Source: an uncultured cyanobacterium
GTDB lineage: Bacteria > Cyanobacteriota > Cyanobacteriia > PCC-6307 > Cyanobiaceae
Direction of reading: 5' to 3'
Assembly: GCA_903823115.1 (NCBI GenBank)
Contig: CAIJRN010000014.1
Location: 1 to 64,000, forward strand
Length of the DNA stretch: 64,000 bases
Position 1 is the first letter of the stretch. Each line of letters begins with the position of its first letter. The translations under genes were made by a program, and so were the position numbers. This document shows, in pieces, positions 1-8,523 of this stretch. The notes beneath the pieces are model-generated. The model was not told where the DNA came from, searched no databases, and saw only the letters and a program-made list of their open reading frames with translations.

Positions 1-1128
1 AAGCCCACCAGCCCCAGATAAACAGCCAGTTCTGGGTTGGCTGGCACTCCTAAACCTTTGGCGCAAGAGCCTGCTCAAAGGATGGACCTATAGCCTATAA
101 AGCAATCGTAAGAGCAAGGAAGGCCGGAAGTCAATGCTGACCAAGCGAGGCCCGCCGAAGTGCAACACATGACGGGCACGCTTGCCCTGGCTGACCAAGC
201 GAAAGAAAACCAGCATTCCCTCAGCAGGGATCAAGGCCACCGAACATCCAAGGGTGAAAATCCTGAAAAACTACAGGATGGACGCTAACGAGTCAGGCCA
301 TGGCAACGAGAATGAGGACCTTGACACTTGGCCCTCGAAGATACGAGCCTTCAAAATGCTTCCAATTGTGAACCTCAGTTGAGAACAGAACACGGGCGGG
401 ACACTGAGAGAAACACAAACATGCTCCGCCAAGACTGCAATCCCGATTAACAGAAAACCCGTTGGAGGATGGGCAAGCCAGCGACACATGTCGAGTGGCC
501 AAAGAACACAACAAAGCGGATCTCAACATCCTGTCAACGGGCCAATTCAAGCCGAGGCCCGCAACACCAAAGGCGCATTGTGGCAGCGACGAGGAGCCTC
601 AAAACATCACGACTTCTGCCGACAAAAAGCATTATGGATGCAGACCAAGTGCCCACCTTAAGCAGCAACAAAAAATCGATCTCGACAGGGTCATAGCGAC
701 AGGCATCACTCACCCAAAGCGACAACCACTGCATCGAAATAGACGTAGCACTCGAGGGGGAAATTGCGAGATCGAAGACAACCAGCAACAAATTTTGAAT
801 ACCAAGATACGTCATGGCCTCCACTGACAGAGGAGGTAATCCATGACGTTTTGGCGAATCGCTGATCGAGACACAATCCGAGGTAAATCAGGGGAGGAAC
901 GCAATGATCACGGTACGTCCCGCCAACAGTGCTGGCTAGCGCCGCAGCGACAATTAACAGCAACGAACAGGCAGTCGTCTCCCCAAGAGAAAGACTGCTC
1001 AAGGCTGTATTGGAGCACTGAACGGAAGTCCCCAGGCAGAAAACCGCTTTCGCTGCAGTCCCGAGGCAGGTCAACAGAACTGGGGCCGAATGGTCACTGA
1101 TCCGCCGATCAACAGCAGCGCGCTCCGC
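1..1128. other. Gene-poor left edge, no supported gene
   Basis: No open frame here resembles a known protein, and the short frames on both strands overlap each other. An imperfect inverted repeat sits at 809-849 (listed separately). A strong ribosome-binding-like sequence, GAGGAGGT, precedes an ATG at 843, but the 85-residue frame behind it is low-complexity and polar with no recognisable pattern. I treat this stretch as intergenic or decayed sequence. Confidence 0.5.
809..849. repeat. Imperfect inverted repeat (stem-loop)
   Basis: The arms ACGTCATGG (809-817) and CCATGACGT (841-849) are perfectly complementary. The stem continues with CCTCC (818-822) pairing with GGAGG (832-836), with TAAT bulged on one side. 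There is no T-tract on either side, so it does not look like an intrinsic terminator. Function unknown. Confidence 0.6.
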
Positions 1129-2427
1129 TCAGCGCACCAGCCGCCGAAAGGTCTTCTTGCCCAGTTGAAGCACCTTGCCCACCAGATCGTCGGGGGAACT
1201 GAATGGTTGATTGGAATCGGCCAGTTTCTCGCCATCAAGCTTGACACCACCGCCCTGGATCGCCCGCCTGGCCTCACTGCTGCTGGCACAGAGTCCCAGG
1301 GCCGCCAGCAGATAGAAGGCCTTGGCCGGAAAGTTCACCACAGCCAGAGAGGCCTCCTGGACCTCGGCATCAGCTGCTCCTGCTCCGGCGGCTCCCGCCA
1401 CCAGGGTGGCCGCATCGGCCTGGGCCGCCTGGGCCGCCGCCAGGCCATGGCGGGCGCGGGTCACCTCCAGAGCCATCAACTTCTGGCGCTGCCGAGGGTT
1501 TTCAGGCAGCGCCGCCAGGTCCAGGTCGGTGAGCAGGGTGAGATAGTCATTCACCACCGCATCGGGCAGCTTCTCGAGTTTTGAATACATCGAGAGCGGA
1601 TCATCGGAAAGCCCAACCGTATTCCCCAGGCTCTTGCTCATCTTCTGCACGCCATCCAGCCCGGGCAGGATCGGCAGCAGCAGACCGAACTGGGGCTTCT
1701 GGCCGTGGTGACGCTGCAGATCGCGGCCCATGGCCACATTGAACTTCTGATCGGTACCGCCCAGTTCCAGATCCGCCTCGATCGCCACGGAATCGAAACC
1801 CTGCAAAAGCGGATAAAGAAACTCATGCAGCGAGATCGGCGTCCCGGTGCCGTAGCGATTGGCGAAATCCTCCTTGGCGAGCATCTGGCCGACAGTGCTG
1901 ATACCGAGCAGATCGATCACAGCCGGCAGATCCATACCCGCCAGCCATTCACTGTTGCGCCGCACCTCCAGCCGCCCAGGGGTCGTGAAATCCAGCAACG
2001 CCCGTGACGGATCCTGACCCAGGCCCAATTGCACCAGATAGGTTTCGGCATTGGCCTCCACCTGCGCCGCACTGAGCTGCACCCGGGTGGCACTCTTGCC
2101 CGTCGGATCGCCGATGCGGGCGGTGAAGTCGCCGATGATCAGCACGGCGGTGTGGCCCGCATCCTGGAAAGCCCGCAGCTTGCGGAACAGGATCGAGTGA
2201 CCCAGGTGGATATCCGAGCCGGTGGGATCGATGCCCAGTTTCACCCGCAGAGGTCTGCCGCAGCCCTCTACCTGGCTCAGGCGGGCCGCCAGAGACTGGT
2301 TGGGATCGCTGAGCGCCGCGGGCGCGGTGGCGGCAGGAAAAAGGTCGACCAGACCGCGGCTCAGCCAGCCCGGCAGACCGGGGCGACTCGACAGGGAGCC
2401 AGGCTGCTCGTCCAGCTGCTCAACCAT
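1129..2427 (-). CDS. tyrS: Tyrosyl-tRNA synthetase
   Basis: Class I aminoacyl-tRNA synthetase that charges tRNA-Tyr with tyrosine in the cytoplasm. The 432-residue product has the HIGH-type signature IHLGHS at about residues 73-78, the tyrosine-site region around LGGTDQKFN (222-230) and the KMSKS loop exactly as KMSKS (262-266). A C-terminal S4-like RNA-binding domain covers about 370-430. Length and motifs fit the TyrZ-type bacterial enzyme. The ATG at 2427 adds about 20 residues before the conserved W-L-x-R-G-L-x-D-L-F start of cyanobacterial homologues, so the true start could lie slightly inside. It lies just downstream of the accessory amine cluster, separated by a probable broken gene. 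Confidence 0.95.
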   Translation of the reverse strand: MVEQLDEQPGSLSSRPGLPGWLSRGLVDLFPAATAPAALSDPNQSLAARLSQVEGCGRPLRVKLGIDPTGSDIHLGHSILFRKLRAFQDAGHTAVLIIGDFTARIGDPTGKSATRVQLSAAQVEANAETYLVQLGLGQDPSRALLDFTTPGRLEVRRNSEWLAGMDLPAVIDLLGISTVGQMLAKEDFANRYGTGTPISLHEFLYPLLQGFDSVAIEADLELGGTDQKFNVAMGRDLQRHHGQKPQFGLLLPILPGLDGVQKMSKSLGNTVGLSDDPLSMYSKLEKLPDAVVNDYLTLLTDLDLAALPENPRQRQKLMALEVTRARHGLAAAQAAQADAATLVAGAAGAGAADAEVQEASLAVVNFPAKAFYLLAALGLCASSSEARRAIQGGGVKLDGEKLADSNQPFSSPDDLVGKVLQLGKKTFRRLVR

Positions 2428-2429
2428 GG

Positions 2430-2700
2430 GATCGCGGGAATTGATGCACCGTGCCGCCGGATCGTACTGAACAGAGCAGGCGATCCAACGGCAGCGGTTC
2501 GCTCATCACGTCGCCGCTCCGGTGGGCCCGATGATCAGCGGCAAGCGGTGGCACAGCCGTCTCCGCCGGAGCGTCATGGCAACGGGGAAACGGCAAATCC
2601 AGCAGCAAGGCCCGAGCAGGCTCCCCGTCCAGAGTCGTCGACCAGGGTTCTCGAGCAGAGTTCTCAAGCAGGATCATCGCCGGATCGCGAGGACAGAGAG
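2430..2700 (-). pseudogene. Possible remnant of a frameshifted gene upstream of tyrS
   Basis: Between the channel-like gene and tyrS the minus strand shows protein-like sequence that changes frame. One frame reads GEPARALLLDLPFP. The sequence then stays protein-like in a second frame (VAMTLRRRRLCHRLPLIIGP, down to about 2510) until two stops. It returns to the first frame with [17 protein letters not shown] near 2500-2440. The first frame alone stays open to a stop that overlaps the tyrS start by 8 bases, so a short intact gene (ATG at 2677) cannot be excluded. No family was recognised. I infer a host gene truncated when the neighbouring cluster arrived. Confidence 0.35.
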
Positions 2701-2721
2701 CCGCATCTCGGCAAAGGCATC

Positions 2722-3960
2722 TCAGGTGAACCAACAGATCGTCACCGAGATCATGCCAGCTAAAATCACAGCAGCCGGCCAATAATCATCGGCCTTGTCC
2801 AAACGATACAACGCCCTCTCCTGAGCAATGGGATCCTCAATCTTCAAAGCACTGTAATAGCGACGACAACCCCACAGCATCAACAGGAAAGAACCAAGCG
2901 TCAGCGAATAAGACACAACATAGACTTCGTCCAGGAAGGTGAGATAGGGAAGTCTTGGCATACCCGAATCCTGTGACTGCTGCAGGAAGACAAGCGTCAG
3001 CAACACCGTGACTGGCATCGTCAGCCGTACCTCCCATTGCTCCGGGTCCATTTTTGTGGCCCCCACCACCATCGCCATCACGATGGCCAACGGCACCAGA
3101 ATCTTCCAGAAAGCCGACCAGGGACCAGAAGCATATTTCACATCAAAAACAAGCTGACTGTAATCGGAGGCGCCCTCACCAAAACCAAAGTCAGTATCGT
3201 AATGATGCTTATATTCCGCCATCGACCAGCCCAAATTAACCCAACCCGTATTAGAATCAATATATTGACCAATTCCGCTTCCCTGAAGATCCGGGACAAT
3301 GCGCAAGTTGGCATAGCTCAGCAGTATGTCGTCCGCCTCCATCATGATCGGCAGGCTGAGCCTTGTGAAGGGATGAAGGCGAAAATCCTTGCGATCAATA
3401 TAGAACTTACCTTTGTAAGCCACCGTCTGATACCACTTGCCATCTTTCATTTTGATCGGCTTATCAGTACCGGTGGGGACCAACACCGTATCGGCGGATT
3501 GAGGGATATCAAGCAAGTTGACCGGAGTCATGACCTTCCAGATCTCCAGGCCAGTTTTTTGCAGGTATTGCTGCAATTCATCCCCCCACTTGAACCACAT
3601 GTAGCCTGTGCTTTCAAAGGAGGGGACTTCGGGGTCAATACCATAATTGTTCATGGCATAGATACCTACCGATATCTTCATTGGCGCGTCGTTAAACTGC
3701 TTGCGATCAAGCTGCAACTCGCGATGACTCGGCAGCCTGCCCCGATTCAGCAAATCCCCCATGCCACGATTGAGATGTCGACTTGATGGAGGCACGGAAG
3801 TCAATTCAAGATAATCTCCCGTCGTACTTGGACGATTATCAACGGAGAAAACGGCCAGTACCAACAGCAGGATCGAAGCCAGAGCCAAGAGCAAAGCCGC
3901 ACTGTTCCAGGGCTTCTGATGGGAGCGGCGAGGACGTGTTCGATCAACGGGCGTGGTCAT
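2722..3960 (-). CDS. Pentameric (Cys-loop-type) ligand-gated ion channel homologue
   Basis: 412-residue membrane protein with the layout of a prokaryotic pentameric ligand-gated ion channel. An N-terminal hydrophobic segment (about 20-40) is followed by an extracellular beta-rich domain (about 90-280). That domain has an early YAMNNYGIDPEVPSF stretch and the loop DFRLHPFTRLSLPI (192-205), at the place of the family F-P-F-D-x-Q loop. Four helices follow: M1 about 284-303, pore-type M2 about 311-328 (RLTMPVTVLLTLVFLQQS), the M2-M3 linker MPRLPYLTFLDE, M3 about 341-362, a short cytoplasmic loop and M4 about 393-411. Bacterial relatives such as GLIC and ELIC gate on protons or primary amines. It lies 44 bases after the MFS gene and ends the putative operon. 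Family assignment is from pattern; ligand and ion are unknown. Confidence 0.72.
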   Translation of the reverse strand: MTTPVDRTRPRRSHQKPWNSAALLLALASILLLVLAVFSVDNRPSTTGDYLELTSVPPSSRHLNRGMGDLLNRGRLPSHRELQLDRKQFNDAPMKISVGIYAMNNYGIDPEVPSFESTGYMWFKWGDELQQYLQKTGLEIWKVMTPVNLLDIPQSADTVLVPTGTDKPIKMKDGKWYQTVAYKGKFYIDRKDFRLHPFTRLSLPIMMEADDILLSYANLRIVPDLQGSGIGQYIDSNTGWVNLGWSMAEYKHHYDTDFGFGEGASDYSQLVFDVKYASGPWSAFWKILVPLAIVMAMVVGATKMDPEQWEVRLTMPVTVLLTLVFLQQSQDSGMPRLPYLTFLDEVYVVSYSLTLGSFLLMLWGCRRYYSALKIEDPIAQERALYRLDKADDYWPAAVILAGMISVTICWFT

Positions 3961-4004
3961 GGCTGGATGGCACTGGAGGGAAAGAGAAGACTTTGAGGGC
4001 CCGC

Positions 4005-5168
4005 CTATTCAGGCTGAAGCTGGGATAAACAGTAAATAAAATAGGCAAGTGCCGTCAAAACAGTGACATAAACAATGCCATCAGCGATTCCGGCACCCAT
4101 CAAAAAGCCAATCAAGATCACGGCGATGACTCCACCAAGATTATCCATGATGGAGTAGGCAACATTGGCAGAAACCTGGTCTTCCTGGCGAAAAAGATGA
4201 CCAACCGTGGCCAGGCCAGTGGCGTAGATACCGCCAGCCGCACCGCCCCAGACATAAAGAAGCCCAAGAGCAATTGGATAGTTGTAAATGCCAAGAGGAA
4301 GGTAGACAGCGCAGACAACTCCCACCAGCACGCAAGACACAGTCAACAGGGTCCTGTTAACATGATCAGAGAGAGTAGAAATCACCAGGCCGAGGGTTAC
4401 AGAACCCACCATAAAAGCCGTGAGCAACAAGGCTGCACGCTCGACGGAAAGGCCATTCATCATCCCGTACAAGGTGAGAAAGGCTGGTAGGCCGAAAAAG
4501 GTGACGCCTCCCACCAGGGCAGACATCATCGGCACCGTGGCCATGCGGATCACATAGCGAAGCCTGAGGCGCGGTTGCGTGCTGATCACAGGGGCAAACC
4601 GGAGCAGCGGCAGCACAACCAGAAAGCTGATGGCAACGATACCCATGCTGGCCTGAAAGGGTCTGGCACCACCGCCAACTCCAACCATGTTCAGAACAAT
4701 GGGACCACTGGCTGTCCCCAAAGAGAGGGCCGAGCTGAAGCAACCAATCACCAAACCTCGGTATCGCTGCAGCGGCACTCCATTGATCCAGGTCTGCAAG
4801 GCGATGAGAATAAGGTAGGTTGACAATCCGAAGACAAATATACTTATGCACCACAGCGGAAAACTATGAGTTTGCGATAAAATCAACAACATCAGCAGCC
4901 GCCCACCAGTGGCCAGCATTACGGTGCCGACCAAGCCAAGTCGGAAGATAATGCCATTAATAGAACCAACAATCACCAGGACAGAAGCCACCTCAAACGA
5001 GAGACATATACCGATCAGACTCTTGCTGAATCCATAATCCTCTAGTCGAACAGGGAACAGCACGGTATTGAAACCGACGGCTGCCTGGACGATCGCAGTG
5101 GCCACAATCAGACCCACCACCACAAAAGGAACCCAGCGTTCAGATTGCGCTTTAGCGAGATTCATCAA
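4005..5168 (-). CDS. Major facilitator superfamily transporter
   Basis: 387-residue integral membrane protein with about twelve hydrophobic helices and almost no soluble domain, typical of compact MFS permeases. A basic loop after helix 6 (RLRLRYVIRM, about 200-210) separates the two six-helix halves. STLSDHVNRTLL around 265 resembles the second-half MFS loop motif. The start codon directly abuts the stop codon of the upstream sensor gene, so the two are almost certainly co-transcribed and possibly translationally coupled. By context it may move histamine, histidine or a related amine across the inner membrane; the sequence itself does not reveal substrate or direction. Confidence 0.85.
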   Translation of the reverse strand: MMNLAKAQSERWVPFVVVGLIVATAIVQAAVGFNTVLFPVRLEDYGFSKSLIGICLSFEVASVLVIVGSINGIIFRLGLVGTVMLATGGRLLMLLILSQTHSFPLWCISIFVFGLSTYLILIALQTWINGVPLQRYRGLVIGCFSSALSLGTASGPIVLNMVGVGGGARPFQASMGIVAISFLVVLPLLRFAPVISTQPRLRLRYVIRMATVPMMSALVGGVTFFGLPAFLTLYGMMNGLSVERAALLLTAFMVGSVTLGLVISTLSDHVNRTLLTVSCVLVGVVCAVYLPLGIYNYPIALGLLYVWGGAAGGIYATGLATVGHLFRQEDQVSANVAYSIMDNLGGVIAVILIGFLMGAGIADGIVYVTVLTALAYFIYCLSQLQPE

Positions 5169-7010
5169 TCAGCTCTCGATGTACTTTTTGAATGGAATCA
5201 TAACAATCAGTTGATGTCTTGAATCTTCCGGATGCTCAAAACGAATCGAGCCGGAAACAGCACGAATCTGTTCGCAGCTTGCGGCATAGGTGAGTCGCTG
5301 TTCATCGCTGACATGACTGACCAGATCAGGCTCCTCAACGATCTCTGCCAGCTCTGATCGGTTGGCATCAGGGCCCCGATCGTCTTTCCTCAAGGCCCTG
5401 TTGTTCACCGTGCCGTCTGCGTTGTAAATAGTGCCAGTACCGTCATCCTTGATGGTGGCGATGCCAGACGCAGCTTCGCCAGCATCGGCTATCGCCTTGA
5501 GTGTGAACGTTTCAGCTTCTTCAAAAAGATCGTCCTGCTCGCTGGAGATGTCGACACGAACAAGAAGAACTCCCTCAGCCGGAATCATGGGGCGATTGCC
5601 TGCAGTACCATCCCAGGAATATGTGATCCAATACTTCCCGCCATCGCTGGAGTACTCAAGACTGAAATTGGTAATAGTGGCGTCGTTGTCTGTGGTATCT
5701 GCGGTATTGCCTAGGACCAGGCTCAGCACCTGACTCTCAATGCCTGTGATCGAGAAGACGGCATAGGTCGAGGCCTCATTGACGGTGGGGCTGGAGATCC
5801 TCAGGGCATGCGTCTCCTCTTCAGCCTGATAACCGAGCCTGATCACAAGATCCAGAGCGTTCAGAGATTCGTGTTCAATATCAACGTCGACATCCGCCAG
5901 AATGCCCAGGTTTGCCCTGGCGAAGGGATGGGTCGCCAAGATCGTCAGGTTGTCGCGGAGATGATCGGCTGAGCCGCAAAGGAGCTTGGGCACGTTGCGG
6001 TTGATCTGCAACGGGATCGGATGCTGGGAGTCATGCTGGAAGGCGGCCTCAAGCACCGATGCGAGTTCAAAATTGACCATCTCGACAGGAGCTTGCCTGA
6101 GCCTGGCCTGGGCGTATTGCTGCAGAGCCTGTCCATAACCTGGCGCAACTGCTGTTGAACGGCTGTCCTCGATGGCACCGGGACCTTGCTCTGCGAGCCT
6201 TTCGGCAACAGCCGCCAATTGCATGGCGGCGGCTCTGCGATCCTGGCTGCGACCGGAGGCGATGGCATCGAGTTCGGATTCAGCCTGGAGCCGACCTTGC
6301 AGCAGGCTTTTGTTGGTGCGACGGAAATACCAGACCGTCGTGCCAAACAGCACTGCCAGAATTCCAGAGGTGAACGCAGCCCGTTGGGCAGCCACCCCAA
6401 TCGGGACCAGACGGGCCTGGAGCGTCACCAGCTCCAGATCCATACCCAGGGTTCCGACAAAACTTCCCTTTGAGTCATAAAAAGGAGCATAAGCACTATA
6501 GAAAGTTCCCCATACATCGGTATAAGGCTCTTCATCCACCGTCGCTTTGTGCTTCGTCAAGGCCTGCAGCAGGGCCTTGCCAGCATCCGGGTATGGATCC
6601 ATCAACTGGGGGGCCTCGTCAGGGCGCCCATCCTTATTGTTATCGTTCTGGGGACTGCCATTGACAACAAAATAAACTTTTCCCGAGTCAATTACGTTAG
6701 TATAAAGATAGCGAACATCCTTGGACGCCTTGCGCAGGGCTTCCAGTCTTTGGGTTAGATAGCTATATGCAGGGTCGGTTTTTGACGCCTTTGACTTGAA
6801 CTTCCTGTGCTGGTCGCCATCGATGATCGTGGCCGCAGCACTGACATTTCGCAGCAAACCATCGCGGATTTCTTCCTTAACCGCCTCCACGGCGCGCAAA
6901 TAAATAAAATGGATTGTTATATTGGTAACCGCAAGCCAAAGAACAGCAAACAAAACTCCCTGGGCTGCTGGACTCTTGAATCGCTGAAGCCAGGTACGCG
7001 ATAATGACAT
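5169..7010 (-). CDS. Cache-domain membrane sensor with degenerate kinase core and inserted Calx-beta-like domain
   Basis: 613 residues. A membrane helix at about 17-38 leads to a periplasmic Cache-type sensor domain (about 40-205, with VRYLYTNVID and YTDVWGTFYSAYAPFYD followed by G-T-L-G-M-D). A second helix lies at about 211-229. The cytoplasmic part begins like a kinase dimerisation/ATPase region (PKLLCGSADHLRDNLTILAT, about 341-360) and ends like an ATPase C-terminus (SCEQIRAVSGSIRFEHPED, about 578-596). There is no H-E-x-R-T-P phosphoacceptor motif and no clear N or G boxes. Between these parts, about 405-530, sits a beta-rich Calx-beta/adhesin-like domain with FEEAETFTLKAIADAGEAAS. It is probably a catalytically dead sensor. 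It sits between the decarboxylase gene (129-base gap) and the transporter gene (no gap). Confidence 0.7.
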   Translation of the reverse strand: MSLSRTWLQRFKSPAAQGVLFAVLWLAVTNITIHFIYLRAVEAVKEEIRDGLLRNVSAAATIIDGDQHRKFKSKASKTDPAYSYLTQRLEALRKASKDVRYLYTNVIDSGKVYFVVNGSPQNDNNKDGRPDEAPQLMDPYPDAGKALLQALTKHKATVDEEPYTDVWGTFYSAYAPFYDSKGSFVGTLGMDLELVTLQARLVPIGVAAQRAAFTSGILAVLFGTTVWYFRRTNKSLLQGRLQAESELDAIASGRSQDRRAAAMQLAAVAERLAEQGPGAIEDSRSTAVAPGYGQALQQYAQARLRQAPVEMVNFELASVLEAAFQHDSQHPIPLQINRNVPKLLCGSADHLRDNLTILATHPFARANLGILADVDVDIEHESLNALDLVIRLGYQAEEETHALRISSPTVNEASTYAVFSITGIESQVLSLVLGNTADTTDNDATITNFSLEYSSDGGKYWITYSWDGTAGNRPMIPAEGVLLVRVDISSEQDDLFEEAETFTLKAIADAGEAASGIATIKDDGTGTIYNADGTVNNRALRKDDRGPDANRSELAEIVEEPDLVSHVSDEQRLTYAASCEQIRAVSGSIRFEHPEDSRHQLIVMIPFKKYIES

Positions 7011-7139
7011 TAAGGTTAATCCTGATTTAGTAGAATTAGGCTGGATGGACTTGGCGCAATGGCAATCAATGCCGTAGCACCAGCCTGGGCAAGGCGTGGT
7101 TCGACAACCCTGGTCTTCCCGAAAATCCTGAGGACAAGC

Positions 7140-8351
7140 TTACTCATTTTTTAGGTCAACTATCAATTCAGTGATGAAAGTTTTCAGCATCGCTTCTGTA
7201 ACACCTGGCAAAGTCACGATATGGGCCAAATCGCCGCGGGTTGCCAGTTGCCATTTTCTGGCCAAATCGACGCTGGGCCTCGGGAAAACAACAATATTGC
7301 CAAAGGGATGGTGAATGCACTCAATCCCGGCATCCCGAAGCCAGAGCACGGCATCCTCAGCCAGCTGCAGCGATTGCTGGGCCAGCTCTGCCATGCCATT
7401 GCCTTTAAGCCGGGTGATCAAGGTCCATAAGATCAAGGCGGAAACGCCATCTCTGGAGCCTGAAAGAGTTGTGTCCACAGACCCCACATACTCGGCGCTG
7501 CTGCCAAACCTGGGATCTTGCTTACGATCACAGAGCACCAGGCCGCAGGGGATCGGCGTCCCCAGGAACTTATGGCCGGAGAACGAGAGGCTATGAATCG
7601 GCAGTTGGAAATCAAAGCTGGGAGCCCCTTCGATGAAAGGCAGCATCGGACCGTAGAGCGCCGCATCGACGTGAAGGTAGTACTCCTTGCAGCCCTGGCG
7701 ATCCAGGATGTTGAGCACCTCTGCTGGCGATTCAATCGCGCCGTGGAAGGTGGTTCCGACGCTGAGGTTGATGACACAGGGCTTGCCGTTGAGATCCTTG
7801 ATCTGAGAAGCGAAGGCCTCCAGATTCAGCTTGCCATCAGCATGGCAAGGGACAACGGAATGGGGCATGCGCAACAGATGGGCAATCTTCGTGAGGGAGT
7901 AATGGGATTCCTCCGAAAAGATCAGCTGGGCATCGGGGTAAGCATCCCGTCCCCGGACGATGGCATACATATTGCTCTCCGTACCACCATTGGTGATATA
8001 ACCCCAGCCCTGATTCAAGTCCAGGTGGAAAATTCCAGCAAAGAACTCCAGAACTTCCCGCTCAAAATCGCAGGTGTTGATGCCGGAATTGGGATGCCAG
8101 GGATCGCCAATATTGTTTATATTGAACTTCAGGAAATCAGCAAGAATTTTGAAATCAAAAATTCTGCTATTAGGAAAGCCAATATAATGGGCAGACCGTT
8201 CAATCAGCTGCTCGTGTAAATCATGCAGCCGGTTTTCCTGGTCAGCAGCTGGATATCGCTGATCGTTGGTCGCCCAGGGATTGTAAGTGACTCTCGATGC
8301 GATTGTGAACGGCCTCGGCTGGATCGATAAGGGACTGGATTCACAACCCAT
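7140..8351 (-). CDS. hdc: PLP-dependent histidine decarboxylase
   Basis: Group II pyridoxal-phosphate decarboxylase, most like bacterial histidine decarboxylase (histidine to histamine plus CO2). The 403-residue protein has the cofactor phosphate motif YITNGGTESNMYAI (118-131), the ring-stacking His in SEESHYS (about 150), the cofactor Asp in HVDAAL (227-232) and the Schiff-base Lys in SGHKFLGTPIPCG (258-270, Lys about 261). That SGHK plus P-I-P-C-G block is characteristic of histidine decarboxylases. It is the first gene of the minus-strand cluster, divergent from recD2 across 172 bases that must hold both promoters. Another amino acid substrate is possible, but histidine is the best guess. 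Base composition is lower in GC than the flanking core genes. Confidence 0.85.
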   Translation of the reverse strand: MGCESSPLSIQPRPFTIASRVTYNPWATNDQRYPAADQENRLHDLHEQLIERSAHYIGFPNSRIFDFKILADFLKFNINNIGDPWHPNSGINTCDFEREVLEFFAGIFHLDLNQGWGYITNGGTESNMYAIVRGRDAYPDAQLIFSEESHYSLTKIAHLLRMPHSVVPCHADGKLNLEAFASQIKDLNGKPCVINLSVGTTFHGAIESPAEVLNILDRQGCKEYYLHVDAALYGPMLPFIEGAPSFDFQLPIHSLSFSGHKFLGTPIPCGLVLCDRKQDPRFGSSAEYVGSVDTTLSGSRDGVSALILWTLITRLKGNGMAELAQQSLQLAEDAVLWLRDAGIECIHHPFGNIVVFPRPSVDLARKWQLATRGDLAHIVTLPGVTEAMLKTFITELIVDLKNE

Positions 8352-8523
8352 CTGTGACTGCCAGCCCCAATACCAAGTGAATCCAATCTGAGGAATCCTA
8401 GGCTAAGCCCGTCGCGGCTCGATAGAACGGCTTTGGAGTCCAGTCCAGGCCCCAGCAGCCTGCCATCGCCAACGGCGTTGAGGCGGGCGTCAGCCCCAAC
8501 GCCGTTCATACCGGATCCGCGAC

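Noticed and set aside
843-1100. 85-codon frame after a strong GAGGAGGT ribosome-binding-like site
   Set aside because: The peptide is polar, repetitive in composition and unlike any protein; the site is part of the inverted repeat at 809-849.
2029-2763. Plus-strand open frame opposite tyrS
   Set aside because: Antisense of the synthetase, low-complexity Arg/Gln/Gly composition.
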